This document shows, one piece after another, positions 1 through 8,050 of a DNA stretch of 40,068 nucleotides (positions are counted from its first letter, which is position 1; the number at the start of each line of letters is the position of its first letter). Source of the stretch: Burkholderiales bacterium (GTDB lineage: Bacteria; Pseudomonadota; Gammaproteobacteria; Burkholderiales; JAHFRG01); the NCBI GenBank assembly GCA_035543335.1, contig DASZZH010000010.1:1-40068 (forward strand), written 5' to 3'. A program made the translations under genes and the position numbers. The notes beneath the pieces were generated by a model. It saw only the letters and a list, made by a program, of their open reading frames with translations. It searched no databases and was not told the DNA's origin.

Positions 1-1
1 A

Positions 2-376
2 CATTTATCAAAATCGGGCTTTATCAATGGCAGCTACACTTATGCCGCAGGCGCGGCAACCGTTAATAATACCCCCTCAAATCCGTACAGTGCTTTCGTC
101 GATCTGCGTTACGACAGCATCTATGGCGATCCCGGTGCGGCCGGCTATGCAACACAACCAAAAAAGCATAACCTCAAGTCTGGAAACCAGATTCCAGTAG
201 AAATTTTGTCCGAGGTGGACAGAAAAGTTGATGACGGCGATCCTTTCCGTGGCGCCTTCATGTTTGCCGCACAAGGCACGGCCGCCGTCGCCAACTGCTC
301 CGTAGGCGGAACCCCGAATCTTTGGAAGACGACCGGGGCCACCAGCGTGGATTGTGCTGGAACCAGTATCTTCTAG
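2..376 (+). CDS. Prepilin-like protein, C-terminal part (5' end outside window)
   Basis: The open frame enters from the left edge and ends at TAG 374-376, giving about 124 residues with no start in view. It has the look of the globular C-terminal half of a type IV prepilin or pseudopilin: a segment reading VDRKVDDGDPFRGAFMFAA resembles the 'IDxKIDDGxPxxGxV' stretch common in betaproteobacterial prepilin-like proteins, followed by two cysteines (in ANCSVGG and SVDCAGT) that could form the usual C-terminal disulfide loop. The N-terminal cleavage/methylation helix that would settle it lies outside the window. Family assignment is inference from these short motifs only; it could be another secreted or surface protein. 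Confidence 0.5.
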   Translation, partial: HLSKSGFINGSYTYAAGAATVNNTPSNPYSAFVDLRYDSIYGDPGAAGYATQPKKHNLKSGNQIPVEILSEVDRKVDDGDPFRGAFMFAAQGTAAVANCSVGGTPNLWKTTGATSVDCAGTSIF

Positions 377-399
377 CAAAAGAATTCCTTAAGGATATT

Positions 400-421
400 A
401 AAAAAACCCGCATCGGGCGGG
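400..421 (-). terminator. Possible intrinsic terminator
   Basis: CCCGC (407-411) pairs with GCGGG (417-421) around a 5-nt loop. Read on the minus strand the hairpin is followed by seven T residues (complement of the A-run at 400-406). On the plus strand, where the prepilin-like gene ends at 376, there is no T-tract, so the functional direction is unclear; the minus strand has no recognisable gene upstream. Confidence 0.3.
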
Positions 422-481
422 CTGTTGCGTCAATCAATCACCCTGCATCAACTTGATCTCCGCCGCTGAGCCAAGAATTGA

Positions 482-712
482 ACGGCTGCTTTGGGTCGAT
501 ATCCGACCATTGCAGAGGACAACCCGGTGCAAAGCGGCTTTCGGACAATCGTGTCTCTGAAAGCACCGTATATTGAGCGGGACGGCGCAAAATACCAGTT
601 GAGCCCGGGCATGCAGGTCAGCGCTGAAATCAATTTGGGCAGCCGCACCATACTGGAGTATTTGCTCTTGCCCGTTCAAAAAACCCTGCACGAGGCGGGA
701 CGCGAGCGCTAA
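482..712 (+). pseudogene. C-terminal fragment of a HlyD-family type I secretion adaptor
   Basis: About 76 codons that match the extreme C-terminus of HlyD-family periplasmic adaptors of type I secretion systems: the beta-barrel/membrane-proximal end with YQLSPGMQVSAEI and then ILEYLLLPVQKTLHEAG, ending at TAA 710-712. The rest of the adaptor (transmembrane helix, coiled coil, lipoyl domain) is absent; the frame is closed by TGA at 479-481 just upstream. A TTG at 491 could open the frame but has no convincing ribosome-binding site. I read it as a truncated remnant, left when neighbouring DNA was rearranged. The family match is by eye from the conserved C-terminal motif. Confidence 0.6.
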
Positions 713-756
713 TTCGCAAATTAAGATGAGACCGTATGTTGCAATGGCCGTATTTA

Positions 757-785
757 AAGACGGCTTTCAGGCCGTTTAATTCTTG
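757..785 (+). terminator. Probable intrinsic terminator after the HlyD fragment
   Basis: ACGGC (760-764) and GCCGT (771-775) form a short stem with flanking A/T pairs, followed by a T-rich stretch (TTTAATTCTTGTT). It lies 45 nt after the stop of the HlyD fragment and would have ended that transcript. Confidence 0.4.
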
Positions 786-880
786 TTAAGAAGAGATAAA
801 AAAAGCAGAGGCCTGTCCTTGAGGGATATTGCGAGCAGCAGAACATGGGATTACAGTATCAACTGCAAAAGGAGGAAGAT

Positions 881-1132
881 ATGAAAATCTTATGTCAAGT
901 CGTGTTCTGGCTGGGAATTGTTTCCATCCCGCTGGCGTGGTTGATGTGGTATTTCGGTGCGAATCTTGAAATGGGAAGGCAGGTCATGGGCAATATCGCT
1001 GACCCCGCGCTGAAAGCGGCCATAATGGAAGCTCACGCGGAACGGTGGGGAATCTTTGTAGGACTTTGGCCGGTAACTCTTCTGGTGTTGAGCAGCATCC
1101 TCGAAAAGAAATGCCCGGGGAACAAGGGATAA
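881..1132 (+). CDS. Small two-helix membrane protein, unknown function (cassette gene)
   Basis: 83 residues. The start at ATG 881 is chosen because a strong Shine-Dalgarno (AAAGGAGG, 868-875) precedes it; an in-frame ATG at 845 lacks one. Two hydrophobic segments are visible, roughly residues 5-27 (VVFWLGIVSIPLAWLMWYF) and 60-75 (WGIFVGLWPVTLLVL), separated by a polar, probably helical stretch with MEAHAERWG. No family was recognised. An attC-like site follows 74 nt after the stop in the orientation expected for a gene cassette, so this is likely the cargo of an integron cassette, a class in which small membrane proteins of unknown function are common. Its left cassette boundary was not found. 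Confidence 0.6.
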   Translation: MKILCQVVFWLGIVSIPLAWLMWYFGANLEMGRQVMGNIADPALKAAIMEAHAERWGIFVGLWPVTLLVLSSILEKKCPGNKG

Positions 1133-1206
1133 GAAGAAACACGGTCGAACGGCGCATTCAAACAAGGACGTCGGGCATCGTTGTGGCAGTTCTGCGGCGA
1201 CAATTT

Positions 1207-1294
1207 GCCTAACGTCGAGGTCGAGCGGACGCTGGTAACTGACGACGATGCTAGGCGACAGCGTCGGCGGCGCCGCTCATCGCAGTCGTTAGGC
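1207..1294 (+). other. attC-like integron recombination site
   Basis: Begins with GCCTAAC (1207-1213; matches the R'' consensus RYYYAAC) and ends with GTTAGGC (1288-1294; matches R' GTTRRRY), the two being exact reverse complements. Inside them GAGCGG and CCGCTC pair as the L boxes, and ACGCTG / CAGCGT extend the stem, with unequal spacers as in known attC sites. The order of the boxes puts the 881-1132 gene upstream as cargo and the next cassette downstream. No integrase gene is in the window. Confidence 0.75.
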
Positions 1295-1362
1295 GGCATC
1301 ACGCCCCCGATACAAAACACAACGAAGGGATCGGGGTCAGGTGACGACAGACAAGAGGGTTG

Positions 1363-1401
1363 GTACAATCCTTATTAGATTGTACAAAGTTGTAAATAAG
1401 G
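1363..1401 (+). promoter_or_regulatory. Nested inverted repeats upstream of cassette genes (operator candidate)
   Basis: GTACAATC (1363-1370) and GATTGTAC (1378-1385) are an exact 8-bp inverted repeat. A second pair, CCTTATT (1370-1376) and AATAAGG (1395-1401), interlocks with it, so two alternative hairpins are possible. The array ends right at the ribosome-binding site of the first small ORF. It could be a repressor site or a translation-control structure; function is inference. Confidence 0.35.
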
Positions 1402-1409
1402 GGGGTTCT

Positions 1410-1466
1410 GTGGCTCAAAGCACGACTATTGATTACGTCGCCGAGAAAAACCCCGTTCGCTCATGA
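1410..1466 (+). CDS. 18-residue leader-type ORF
   Basis: GTG at 1410, preceded by AAGGGGGG (1398-1405), opens an 18-codon frame ending at TGA 1464-1466. The stop overlaps the ATG of the next gene (ATGA at 1463-1466). It is too short for family recognition. It may be a leader peptide that couples translation into the next gene, or the shortened start of a once longer gene; the good ribosome-binding site and the ATGA overlap are the only support. Confidence 0.35.
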   Translation: MAQSTTIDYVAEKNPVRS

Positions 1467-1921
1467 ACATCGACGCCCGAGCGATTCATCAGGAGTTCCG
1501 TGAGACAGACCTAGTCTCCGACACGCCACTATATCTGTACCAGCGGTTGCGCCGCTTGCCGGCAGTACAGTATCTCGCGACTGCGATGGGCGGTGACCAA
1601 CTCGTCGCTGAATACCACCAGCACGTGACGACGAAAAATCGCACTGCAGCCGATGTGGCAGCTGCGTACGTCTGCTTGGTGATCTTAACTCAAGATCCGC
1701 GGGAAGCTGCTTCGCTGTTACGCTTGCTTGATCTGACCAGCTTGGACTGGGCAGCTGCGACACGAGACCTGTATCTTGCGAAGATGCCAGCGGGACAGGT
1801 TCATCAAATCACCGTCAGGAACCTTAAGGTTCCCACCGTGCGCCTGGGCACGGATGCATCCATCAGTTCCGGAAGCACGGGAATACCCAGGCCCAAAGTT
1901 CAACCAAAAGCTAATCTATGA
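1463..1921 (+). CDS. Hypothetical protein in gene cassette
   Basis: 152 residues. The N-terminal 110 residues are alpha-rich in appearance (LYLYQRLRRLPAVQYLATAM, DVAAAYVCLVILTQDP, AASLLRLLDLTSLDW), soluble and without a signal peptide; the C-terminal 40 residues are low-complexity and basic/polar. The start is fixed by the ATGA overlap with the 18-codon ORF upstream, and its own stop overlaps the ATG of the next gene (ATGA 1918-1921). No family recognised. The helical repeat-like layout and the coupled DUF6941-like partner suggest the two products act together, but that is inference from gene overlap. Confidence 0.6.
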   Translation: MNIDARAIHQEFRETDLVSDTPLYLYQRLRRLPAVQYLATAMGGDQLVAEYHQHVTTKNRTAADVAAAYVCLVILTQDPREAASLLRLLDLTSLDWAAATRDLYLAKMPAGQVHQITVRNLKVPTVRLGTDASISSGSTGIPRPKVQPKANL

Positions 1922-2349
1922 TCACCTGCAAGCTTCTTCTCTGCTCACAGGGGGTGGTTCGCGACGCAGACCAAGGCGGCATCTATGTCTTCAACATTCT
2001 GGAGAGCGTGGAATCGGTAGACTTTCCCTTCTTCATGCAAAAGATGGACGTCTTTGCGCTCTTTGAAAGGCTCCGTGATGAACCGGCGCAACACGAAGTC
2101 CGATTTCAGCTGTCGATTGGCGAGACGGAGCTCCTCAACAGCTCTCTCGCTATCGACTTCCAAGGAAAGCTCCGCAACCGATCTACGCTTCACATTCTAG
2201 GGCTCGTCATCCCTAATCCAGGTGTACTCAAAGTGAGCACGCGGTTCGGAGACACTATTCTTGGGACGTACGAAGTGATCGTCGAGCAGATCACCGCACC
2301 CAGGGTCGAAGCGCGACAGGCTCCAGCAGGAACGAAGGACGACGTCTAA
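1918..2349 (+). CDS. DUF6941-like hypothetical protein in gene cassette
   Basis: 143 residues. The N-terminus (MITCKLLLCSQGVVRDADQG then IYVFNILESV) resembles the DUF6941 family as I remember it, with the following FPFFMQKMDVFALFERL segment also typical; the rest is predicted beta-strand-rich (VRFQLSIGE, LGLVIPNPGVLKVSTRF). Family function is unknown. It starts in the stop of the previous gene (ATGA) and its own stop TAA (2347-2349) sits inside the R'' box of the following attC-like site, the usual compact arrangement of cassette genes. No partner nuclease or toxin motif is visible. Confidence 0.65.
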   Translation: MITCKLLLCSQGVVRDADQGGIYVFNILESVESVDFPFFMQKMDVFALFERLRDEPAQHEVRFQLSIGETELLNSSLAIDFQGKLRNRSTLHILGLVIPNPGVLKVSTRFGDTILGTYEVIVEQITAPRVEARQAPAGTKDDV

Positions 2350-2409
2350 CAAGGCGATAAAACCGACGCCGCTGGCGGGTAAGCCAGCGCGGCTTATCGC
2401 CCATTCGGT
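2344..2409 (+). other. attC-like site with degenerate right core
   Basis: GTCTAAC (2344-2350) fits the R'' consensus and contains the stop codon of the DUF6941-like gene. GGCGATAA (2353-2360) pairs perfectly with TTATCGCC (2394-2401), and the intervening CGACGCCGC / GCGCGGC strings resemble the middle of aadA-type attC sites. The expected R' core GTTAGAC is not there; the best candidate is ATTCGGT at 2403-2409 (5 of 7 consensus positions). The site therefore seems altered or joined to unrelated DNA at its right end. Confidence 0.55.
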
Positions 2410-2428
2410 GTCGAATTTCCGATGAGGA

Positions 2429-2517
2429 TTATGTCGCCCGCAGCGACTCGACGATGTTCATGCGCGCGGCGCAGGTAGGGTTTGAGTTCTGAAATGAAAA
2501 ATAATTTGACTCTGACC
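2429..2517 (-). repeat. Mobile-element relic, left of the metal efflux operon
   Basis: This stretch shares blocks with 8340-8449 on the other side of the czc genes: ACGATGTTCATGCGCGC (2450-2466), TTTGAGTTCTG, and an end like AAAATAATTTGACTCTGAC. Read on the minus strand it encodes only a short tail (AARMNIVES...). The right end resembles the AAATAA(T/G)TCGTCTCT inverted repeat that bounds the right-hand relic. No transposase remains. Confidence 0.45.
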
Positions 2518-2538
2518 CTTTTTGCTCCCGATAGAATT

Positions 2539-5500
2539 TCAGGCTAGCGCGGTTCTCTTGTGGTTCTCATAGGCCCAAAGGTAAAGCGTTGGCAGCACCA
2601 GCAAAGTCAAAAGCGTCGCCGTGACCAAGCCGCCGATTACCACGACGGCGAGCGGTTTTTGCGTTTCAGAGCCGATAGCGGTCGATAAGGCCATCGGCAA
2701 CAAACCGAGCATCGCGAGCAAACCGGTCATCAGCACGGTGCGTAAACGTTGCATCGCCCCTTCGACCACGGCCTCGTACGTTTCTTTGCCGGCTTCGCGC
2801 AGTTGGTCGAAGTAAGCGACCATCACCACGCCATTCAGCACCGCTTGTCCAAAGAGTGCGATGAAGCCGATCGCCGCCGATACGGATAACGGGATGCCGG
2901 TAAAGAGCAGAGCGAAAACGCCACCGATCAACGCCTGTGGAATGTTACCGATGATGAGCACCGCGCTCTTGAGCGACTTGAATGCATCGAACAACAGCAA
3001 GAAGATGACCAAGACCGACATAGGAACGACCCAGGAAAGCCGTGCCATGGCACGCTCTTGATTCTCAAATTCGCCCGACCAACTGATGTGGTAACCGGCA
3101 GGCAGCTTTACCTGTTCAGAGACATTCTTCTGCATGTCAGCGACGACGCTGCCCATGTCGCGGTCTTTGATGAACACGCCGATCGCCATTACGCGCGAAC
3201 CGTTCTCCCGCGCGATATCCATTGCGCCGCTGGTCTGGCGAAAGGTGGCGACCGAGGCTAACGGTATAAACGCACCACTCGACGTGGCGACGGGAACCTC
3301 CCCCAAACGCGCGATATCACGCTCACTTTCTGGCAGGCGGACGACAACGGAGAAACGGCGCTCCCCTTCCCAGAGTTGAGTGGCCTCTTTGCCGGCGAGA
3401 GCGACCTCGATCACATCCTGCACATCGGCTATGTTGAGGCCGTAGCGCGCGGCTTGTGCGCGATCGATGTCGATCTGGAGTTGTGGAATTTGTCCTTGGC
3501 GATCGATAAAGGCGCGGGCGATACCCTCCACATCGCTGATTGCGTTGAATACGGCCTGCGCTTGCTCGCGCAAGGCCGATAAATCTTCACCAAACACTTT
3601 AATCACAATCTGGCCATCGATCTGCGAAATGTTTTCCAATACGTTGTCGCGGATCGGCTGCGAAAAGCTCGGTTTGAAGCCAGGGATCTTCACCAGCGCC
3701 GCCTCCATTTCATTCAGGATTTCACGCTTACCGACGCCGGGCCGCCATTGCGATTCCGGTTTCAATTCCACCAGCGCCTCGACCATGCTGAGCAACTTCG
3801 GGTCGGTGCCATCGTCAGGACGTCCGAGCTTGGATATCACGGTGCTTACCTCAGGCACGCTTTTTACCGCTTCACGCAGGCTGCGTGTTTGCCGCGCGGC
3901 TTCGGACAACGAAACTGATGGTTCGAGAAATAAATTGATCCAGATCGACCCTTCGTTGAGTTCCGGCAAGAATTCGGTGCCTAAGAAGGGCGCCGTAGCG
4001 ATGCTGGAGATGAGCGCAATTGCCGCGGTGCCCACGACCGCTTTGCGATGCGCAAGCGACCACTTGAGCGCGGGCTCGTAGACGCGCTTCGCGATTTGCA
4101 TCAGGCGGTTCTCACCCGCCGGCAGCCCCTTCTTCAAGAACATATGGCACAAAAGCGGTATCAGCGTGAGTGATATCAACAAGGAGGCGATCAAGGCCGA
4201 AGTGACCGAAAACGCCATCGGAAAAAAGATCCGGCCCTCGTGCCGCTGCAGCGCGAAGATCGGAATATACGCCGCGATGATGATGATCATCGAAAAGAAC
4301 ATCGGCCGTCCGACTTCCACAACGGCCTGCAGGATAGCGCGGCCGCGATTTTCATGCGTACCCGGAGGATGTTTGGACAAATTATATAGAACATACTCCA
4401 CCACAATCACCGCACCATCGACAATGATGCCGAAATCCATCGCTCCCAGCGATAGCAAATTGGCGGGCAAACCGATGAGGCTCAAACCGAGGAAAGTCCC
4501 CAACAAGGACAACGGAATGACAGCCGCGACAATCGCCGCAGCGCGAAAGTTCGCGAGAAACAGGTACATCACCACGCACACCAATAACGCACCTTCCATC
4601 AAATTGGTGAATATGGTAGTCAGTGTTTTATCAATCAACCATTGCCGGTCGTAGTAGGGTTCAACTTTGACACCCTTCGGAAGTTGCGTGCGCTCGATTT
4701 CGGCAATTTTCTGTTTGACTGCGGTGAGCACTTCCGAAGGGTTTTCACCCTTACGCATCAGCACCAGGCCGGTGATGATGTCGTCTTCGTCATCTTTGCC
4801 ATACATCCCTTGTCGTTGCAGAGAGCCAATGCGAACATCCGCTACATCCTTCACGCGTACGGCCACATTATTTTTCTCGGCGACGACAACCTCGCCAATG
4901 TCGTCGGCGGAGCGCAGCAGCCCAATGCCGCGTAATAGATAAGTTTGCCGGCCTTGCTCAACATAACCGCCGCCCACGTTGGAACTCCCGCGCTGTAAAG
5001 CTTGAAACAGCTGCTGCAAGTTGATTTTGTAATCGCGCAGCTTGGCATAGTTGGGCTGCACCTCATATTGCTTGTTGGGCCCGCCAAAGGTCACAATGTC
5101 AGCCACCCCGGGAACGGTTCGTAACTGGCGCTGCATGACCCAGTTTTGCAGGGTGCGCAAGTCCTGCGTAGAGAGATGATCGCCGCGCAAACGATAGCGA
5201 TAGATTTCGCTGATAGGGGACGACAGTGCAGCAAGATCCGGCTTTACCCCTTCTGGCAGATCGGCGGTGCGTAACCGTTCTATAACCTGCTGACGTGCGA
5301 AGTAGTCGTTCGCCTTGTCATTAAAGGTGATGATGATGAACGACAGCCCGAACTGGGTGTGAGAAAAAACACGAATCGCGTTCGGAATGCCCGAAAGCAC
5401 GATTTCGAGTGGTATCGTAACCTGCCTTTCAACCTCTTCAGCGGCACGACCTGGATAGAGCGTGATGACGGTGACCTGGGTATCAGAGAGGTCCGGAAAC

Positions 5501-5613
5501 GCTTCGACTGGTAGATTCTTGAAGGCGATCAATCCGCTGCCGATGAAGAGTAGCAGGCCCAGCAGCACGAACAGCGGTTGTTCGATTGCAAAGGCGACCA
5601 GGCGGCGAATCAT
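2539..5613 (-). CDS. czcA: Heavy-metal efflux RND pump, inner-membrane subunit (CzcA/CusA family)
   Basis: 1024 residues, full length for an HME-RND pump that moves divalent metal cations out through a tripartite complex using the proton gradient. N-terminal helix FVLLGLLLFIGSGLIAF (about 15-31) is followed by the first porter domain (VEAFPDLSDTQV). The TM4 signature MDFGIIVDGAVIVVE near residue 390-405 has the Asp and Glu typical of the DFG..DGAV class (Zn/Co/Cd/Ni pumps) rather than the AIG..DAAI form of Cu/Ag pumps. A second helix bundle closes the protein (VLMTGLLAMLGLLPMAL, LLTLLVLPTLYLW). Its ATG overlaps the end of the adaptor gene by 4 nt (ATGA). No metal-responsive regulator lies next to it. 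Exact metal is not determinable by eye. Confidence 0.93.
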   Translation of the reverse strand: MIRRLVAFAIEQPLFVLLGLLLFIGSGLIAFKNLPVEAFPDLSDTQVTVITLYPGRAAEEVERQVTIPLEIVLSGIPNAIRVFSHTQFGLSFIIITFNDKANDYFARQQVIERLRTADLPEGVKPDLAALSSPISEIYRYRLRGDHLSTQDLRTLQNWVMQRQLRTVPGVADIVTFGGPNKQYEVQPNYAKLRDYKINLQQLFQALQRGSSNVGGGYVEQGRQTYLLRGIGLLRSADDIGEVVVAEKNNVAVRVKDVADVRIGSLQRQGMYGKDDEDDIITGLVLMRKGENPSEVLTAVKQKIAEIERTQLPKGVKVEPYYDRQWLIDKTLTTIFTNLMEGALLVCVVMYLFLANFRAAAIVAAVIPLSLLGTFLGLSLIGLPANLLSLGAMDFGIIVDGAVIVVEYVLYNLSKHPPGTHENRGRAILQAVVEVGRPMFFSMIIIIAAYIPIFALQRHEGRIFFPMAFSVTSALIASLLISLTLIPLLCHMFLKKGLPAGENRLMQIAKRVYEPALKWSLAHRKAVVGTAAIALISSIATAPFLGTEFLPELNEGSIWINLFLEPSVSLSEAARQTRSLREAVKSVPEVSTVISKLGRPDDGTDPKLLSMVEALVELKPESQWRPGVGKREILNEMEAALVKIPGFKPSFSQPIRDNVLENISQIDGQIVIKVFGEDLSALREQAQAVFNAISDVEGIARAFIDRQGQIPQLQIDIDRAQAARYGLNIADVQDVIEVALAGKEATQLWEGERRFSVVVRLPESERDIARLGEVPVATSSGAFIPLASVATFRQTSGAMDIARENGSRVMAIGVFIKDRDMGSVVADMQKNVSEQVKLPAGYHISWSGEFENQERAMARLSWVVPMSVLVIFLLLFDAFKSLKSAVLIIGNIPQALIGGVFALLFTGIPLSVSAAIGFIALFGQAVLNGVVMVAYFDQLREAGKETYEAVVEGAMQRLRTVLMTGLLAMLGLLPMALSTAIGSETQKPLAVVVIGGLVTATLLTLLVLPTLYLWAYENHKRTALA

Positions 5614-6758
5614 TTGCTGCCGCCCGCCAGGAGTTGTTGCAGCAAGAGGCTGCCTTCCGTCACAACCTTCTGTCCTGTTTTAAGGCCATCACGAACGAGC
5701 ACCCAACGCGGGCCTAGTTCGTCAGCGGCAATCGGCTGACGGCGAAAGCGGCCGTCGCCTTCATCGATAAAAACGTAGCGCTTATCGCCGATGAGCAAAA
5801 CAGCATCCGCCGGGATACGTACTGCGATGGTCTGCTTTGTTTCTGAGGGAAGCGCCACTTTAGCCGTGACAAACATCTCGGCTTTCAAGCGCCGCTCGCG
5901 ATTATCGATGCTCCCGCGCATCCGTAGTGCACGAGTCGCAGGATCGATTGCATCGCTCAACCACTCAACCTTGCCGGAGAATGTTTCACCAGGTAACGCG
6001 TTCGGACGTAGCGTCAAAGCCACGCCGGGCCTCAATAACGGCAGCAACGCTTCGGGCGCATCCAATATGAACCAGAGTTTCGTTACATCGCTGACGACGA
6101 AAAGTGCAGGCGAACCGGGTTGCGATTGATCCGGGCGGACCTCCTGACCTGGATTGAGGTTGCGTTCGACGACAACGCCCGAGAGCGGAGACTTGAGCGC
6201 AAACTGCTGATCGATATTTGAGCTGCTGCCATAGAGTTTTTCGCGTGCGAGCGTGCGTTCACGCTCTGCCTTGCTTCGCGCCACGTCTGCCTCGGCCGTT
6301 TGCAAATCTTTGGTCGCGATGATGCCATTTGCATGGAGCTCGCGCATGCGCTCCAGATTTTTTTCGGCTAGCGCCAGGTCCGCTGCTGCTTTGCGCGACT
6401 CGGCTTGCGCTTGACCAAAGTCCGGTGAAGAAATCAGTGCCAGCGTCTCACCGGCTTGCACGATTTTTCCTGGCACCGCGAGTATCCGTGTTACGCGGCC
6501 CGCCACCGGCGGGAATATGCGCACGGTACGTTCTTCATTGAGGACTAGGCGTCCCGATAATCTTAATTGCACATCCGTCGTTGGTTCCGCCACCGCCGAT
6601 TTAATCACCGCGAGCTGCGGGCTGTTGGCAGCGAAGGTAATCGTTTCGCCGGTAAGGGCCGGTGGCGGTGGGGCCTGTGGTTCTTGAGTCTTGTGGCATG
6701 CACTCAATGCAACGACAAACAACAAAGTGACGTAAAAACGTCGAGTAGACAGAATCAT
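5610..6758 (-). CDS. czcB: Periplasmic adaptor of metal efflux RND system (CzcB family), lipoprotein
   Basis: 382 residues. The N-terminus is a lipoprotein signal (LLFVVALSACHK; lipobox LSAC, about residue 20), so it is probably anchored to the inner membrane by lipid. Then come a barrel-sandwich/lipoyl half (GRVTRILAVPGKIVQAGETLALI), a coiled-coil hairpin (KAAADLALAEKNLERMRELHANG), the second lipoyl half (LKSPLSGVVVERNLNPGQEV) and the beta-barrel and membrane-proximal domains. It links the CzcA pump with the CzcC channel. No His-rich N-terminal metal-binding stretch, as found in some CzcB proteins, is present. Start and stop overlap the neighbours by 4 nt on both sides, so the three genes are one translationally coupled operon. 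Confidence 0.9.
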   Translation of the reverse strand: MILSTRRFYVTLLFVVALSACHKTQEPQAPPPPALTGETITFAANSPQLAVIKSAVAEPTTDVQLRLSGRLVLNEERTVRIFPPVAGRVTRILAVPGKIVQAGETLALISSPDFGQAQAESRKAAADLALAEKNLERMRELHANGIIATKDLQTAEADVARSKAERERTLAREKLYGSSSNIDQQFALKSPLSGVVVERNLNPGQEVRPDQSQPGSPALFVVSDVTKLWFILDAPEALLPLLRPGVALTLRPNALPGETFSGKVEWLSDAIDPATRALRMRGSIDNRERRLKAEMFVTAKVALPSETKQTIAVRIPADAVLLIGDKRYVFIDEGDGRFRRQPIAADELGPRWVLVRDGLKTGQKVVTEGSLLLQQLLAGGSK

Positions 6759-8050
6759 GGCGTGTCGGTTTTCAATTCGGTTGCCGCCATCCAGGCCGCA
6801 AGCGCTTTGGCGTAATCGGCGCGCGCGTTGGCTAGGTCGAGCAATGTCGCGCGCAGTGTGCGGCGGGCATCGAGCACATCAGTCAAGGTGGCGGCGCCGT
6901 GCGCATAGGCGAATTCCACGCCGTCCGCAGCTCGCTTTGCAGCCGGAAGCACGTACTCCTGCATGCGCGTCGTGCGTTCCGCCGCGGCGCGTAAAGAGGC
7001 ATAGGTTTTAGCGAGTTCTGACTTGGCCGTGGCTAACACTTTATCGCGCGCCACGAGAGCGGCACCGTAGTCAGCTTCGGCTCTTGCGATTTCACCTTCA
7101 TAATAGTAATGAACGAAGAGCGGAATGTTGACCGACAATCCGTAGCTCACACCCGGCTCTTCGAAACGGAAACGCTCGACTTGCGCGCCCAGCGTGACAT
7201 CGCGGGTACGCAGGCTCTTCGCGAGTTCACGTGCCGCTTGCGCGGCTTCGATACGCGCTTGGGCCGCGCGTACATCGGGACGGCGACCTAGCGCATCGAA
7301 TTGTTCAGCGGACAATGGCTGTATGCCGGATATGTTGGGCCACGGATCTTCGGCGTACAAACTCTGCGCCTGCGTTTCCTGGCCGATCAACAATGCCAGC
7401 GTTTCCTGTGCACGCAAGGTGTCAGCCCGAATGGTCTCGGCGTCGCTTTGCGCACGCAACGCTTCAACCGTGAGCCGCGCTCGTTCGACTGGGGCAATAT
7501 CGCCCGCCGCCAACCGCTTATCCGCAGCGGCAAGCGCTTGCGCGTACAGCCCGGACGTTTCCAGGGCAAGCGCCGCTTTCTCCTCGGCCAGCTTCAGGTC
7601 GTAATAAGCACTGTAGAGCGCCAAGCGCAACTGACGGTGCAGGTCTGCGAGGTCATTACGCACACCCATCGCTTGCCCTTTGGCGATTTCAGTGCGCCAC
7701 CGCACCTTATCGCCGCGCTCGATCAATTGTGAAATGCTGACCGTCGTATCAACATTTGGTTTATCGTAAAATGGCCCCGAACCCACGCCACGCTGCGGGC
7801 TGATTTTGACGCTTTGCGCCGAAAGCGTCGGATTGGGATGAGCGCCAGCCACCACAACATTCGCCTCCACGGCTTCAAGTGTTTGTTGCGCGGCAGCGAG
7901 GTCGTGGTTCTTTGCCAATAACAACTTTTCAGCTTCAGCCAGGGTAAGCGCGGCGCTCGGCGAAGACTGTGCAGCAGTTAAACCGATTACACTGCATAAT
8001 AAAGCTCGGCTCAACCGGCGAACAGACAAGCAAGCGCAGAAGAGTCTCAT
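6755..8050 (-). CDS. czcC: Outer-membrane channel of metal efflux system (TolC/CzcC family)
   Basis: About 431 residues from ATG 8050 (a GTG three codons upstream at 8059 is equally possible; neither has a good ribosome-binding site). A signal peptide is followed by two OEP-type repeats: LTLAEAEKLLLAKNHDLAAAQ, the long helices with SAYYDLKLAEEKAALA, and the second repeat RPDVRAAQARIEAAQAARELAKS, ending with RATLLDLANARADYAKALAAW. This is the layout of TolC-like outer-membrane factors, which form the trimeric exit duct for the CzcBA complex. It is the first gene of the czcCBA operon; the 570 nt upstream contain repeats and relics but no recognised regulator. Confidence 0.88.
   Translation of the reverse strand: MRLFCACLSVRRLSRALLCSVIGLTAAQSSPSAALTLAEAEKLLLAKNHDLAAAQQTLEAVEANVVVAGAHPNPTLSAQSVKISPQRGVGSGPFYDKPNVDTTVSISQLIERGDKVRWRTEIAKGQAMGVRNDLADLHRQLRLALYSAYYDLKLAEEKAALALETSGLYAQALAAADKRLAAGDIAPVERARLTVEALRAQSDAETIRADTLRAQETLALLIGQETQAQSLYAEDPWPNISGIQPLSAEQFDALGRRPDVRAAQARIEAAQAARELAKSLRTRDVTLGAQVERFRFEEPGVSYGLSVNIPLFVHYYYEGEIARAEADYGAALVARDKVLATAKSELAKTYASLRAAAERTTRMQEYVLPAAKRAADGVEFAYAHGAATLTDVLDARRTLRATLLDLANARADYAKALAAWMAATELKTDTP

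Noticed and set aside
1181-1378. A 65-codon frame through the first attC-like site
   Set aside because: It is made of the palindromic attC sequence, has no ribosome-binding site and no recognisable protein pattern.
2429-2483. Reading the AARMNIVESLRAT tail as the C-terminus of an FtsX-type permease
   Set aside because: It resembles the end of the permease at 9422 (VRMNIVEALRAA), but the same DNA block occurs in the relic at 8308-8449 where the translation continues differently, so I treat both as element relics and leave the coding origin open.
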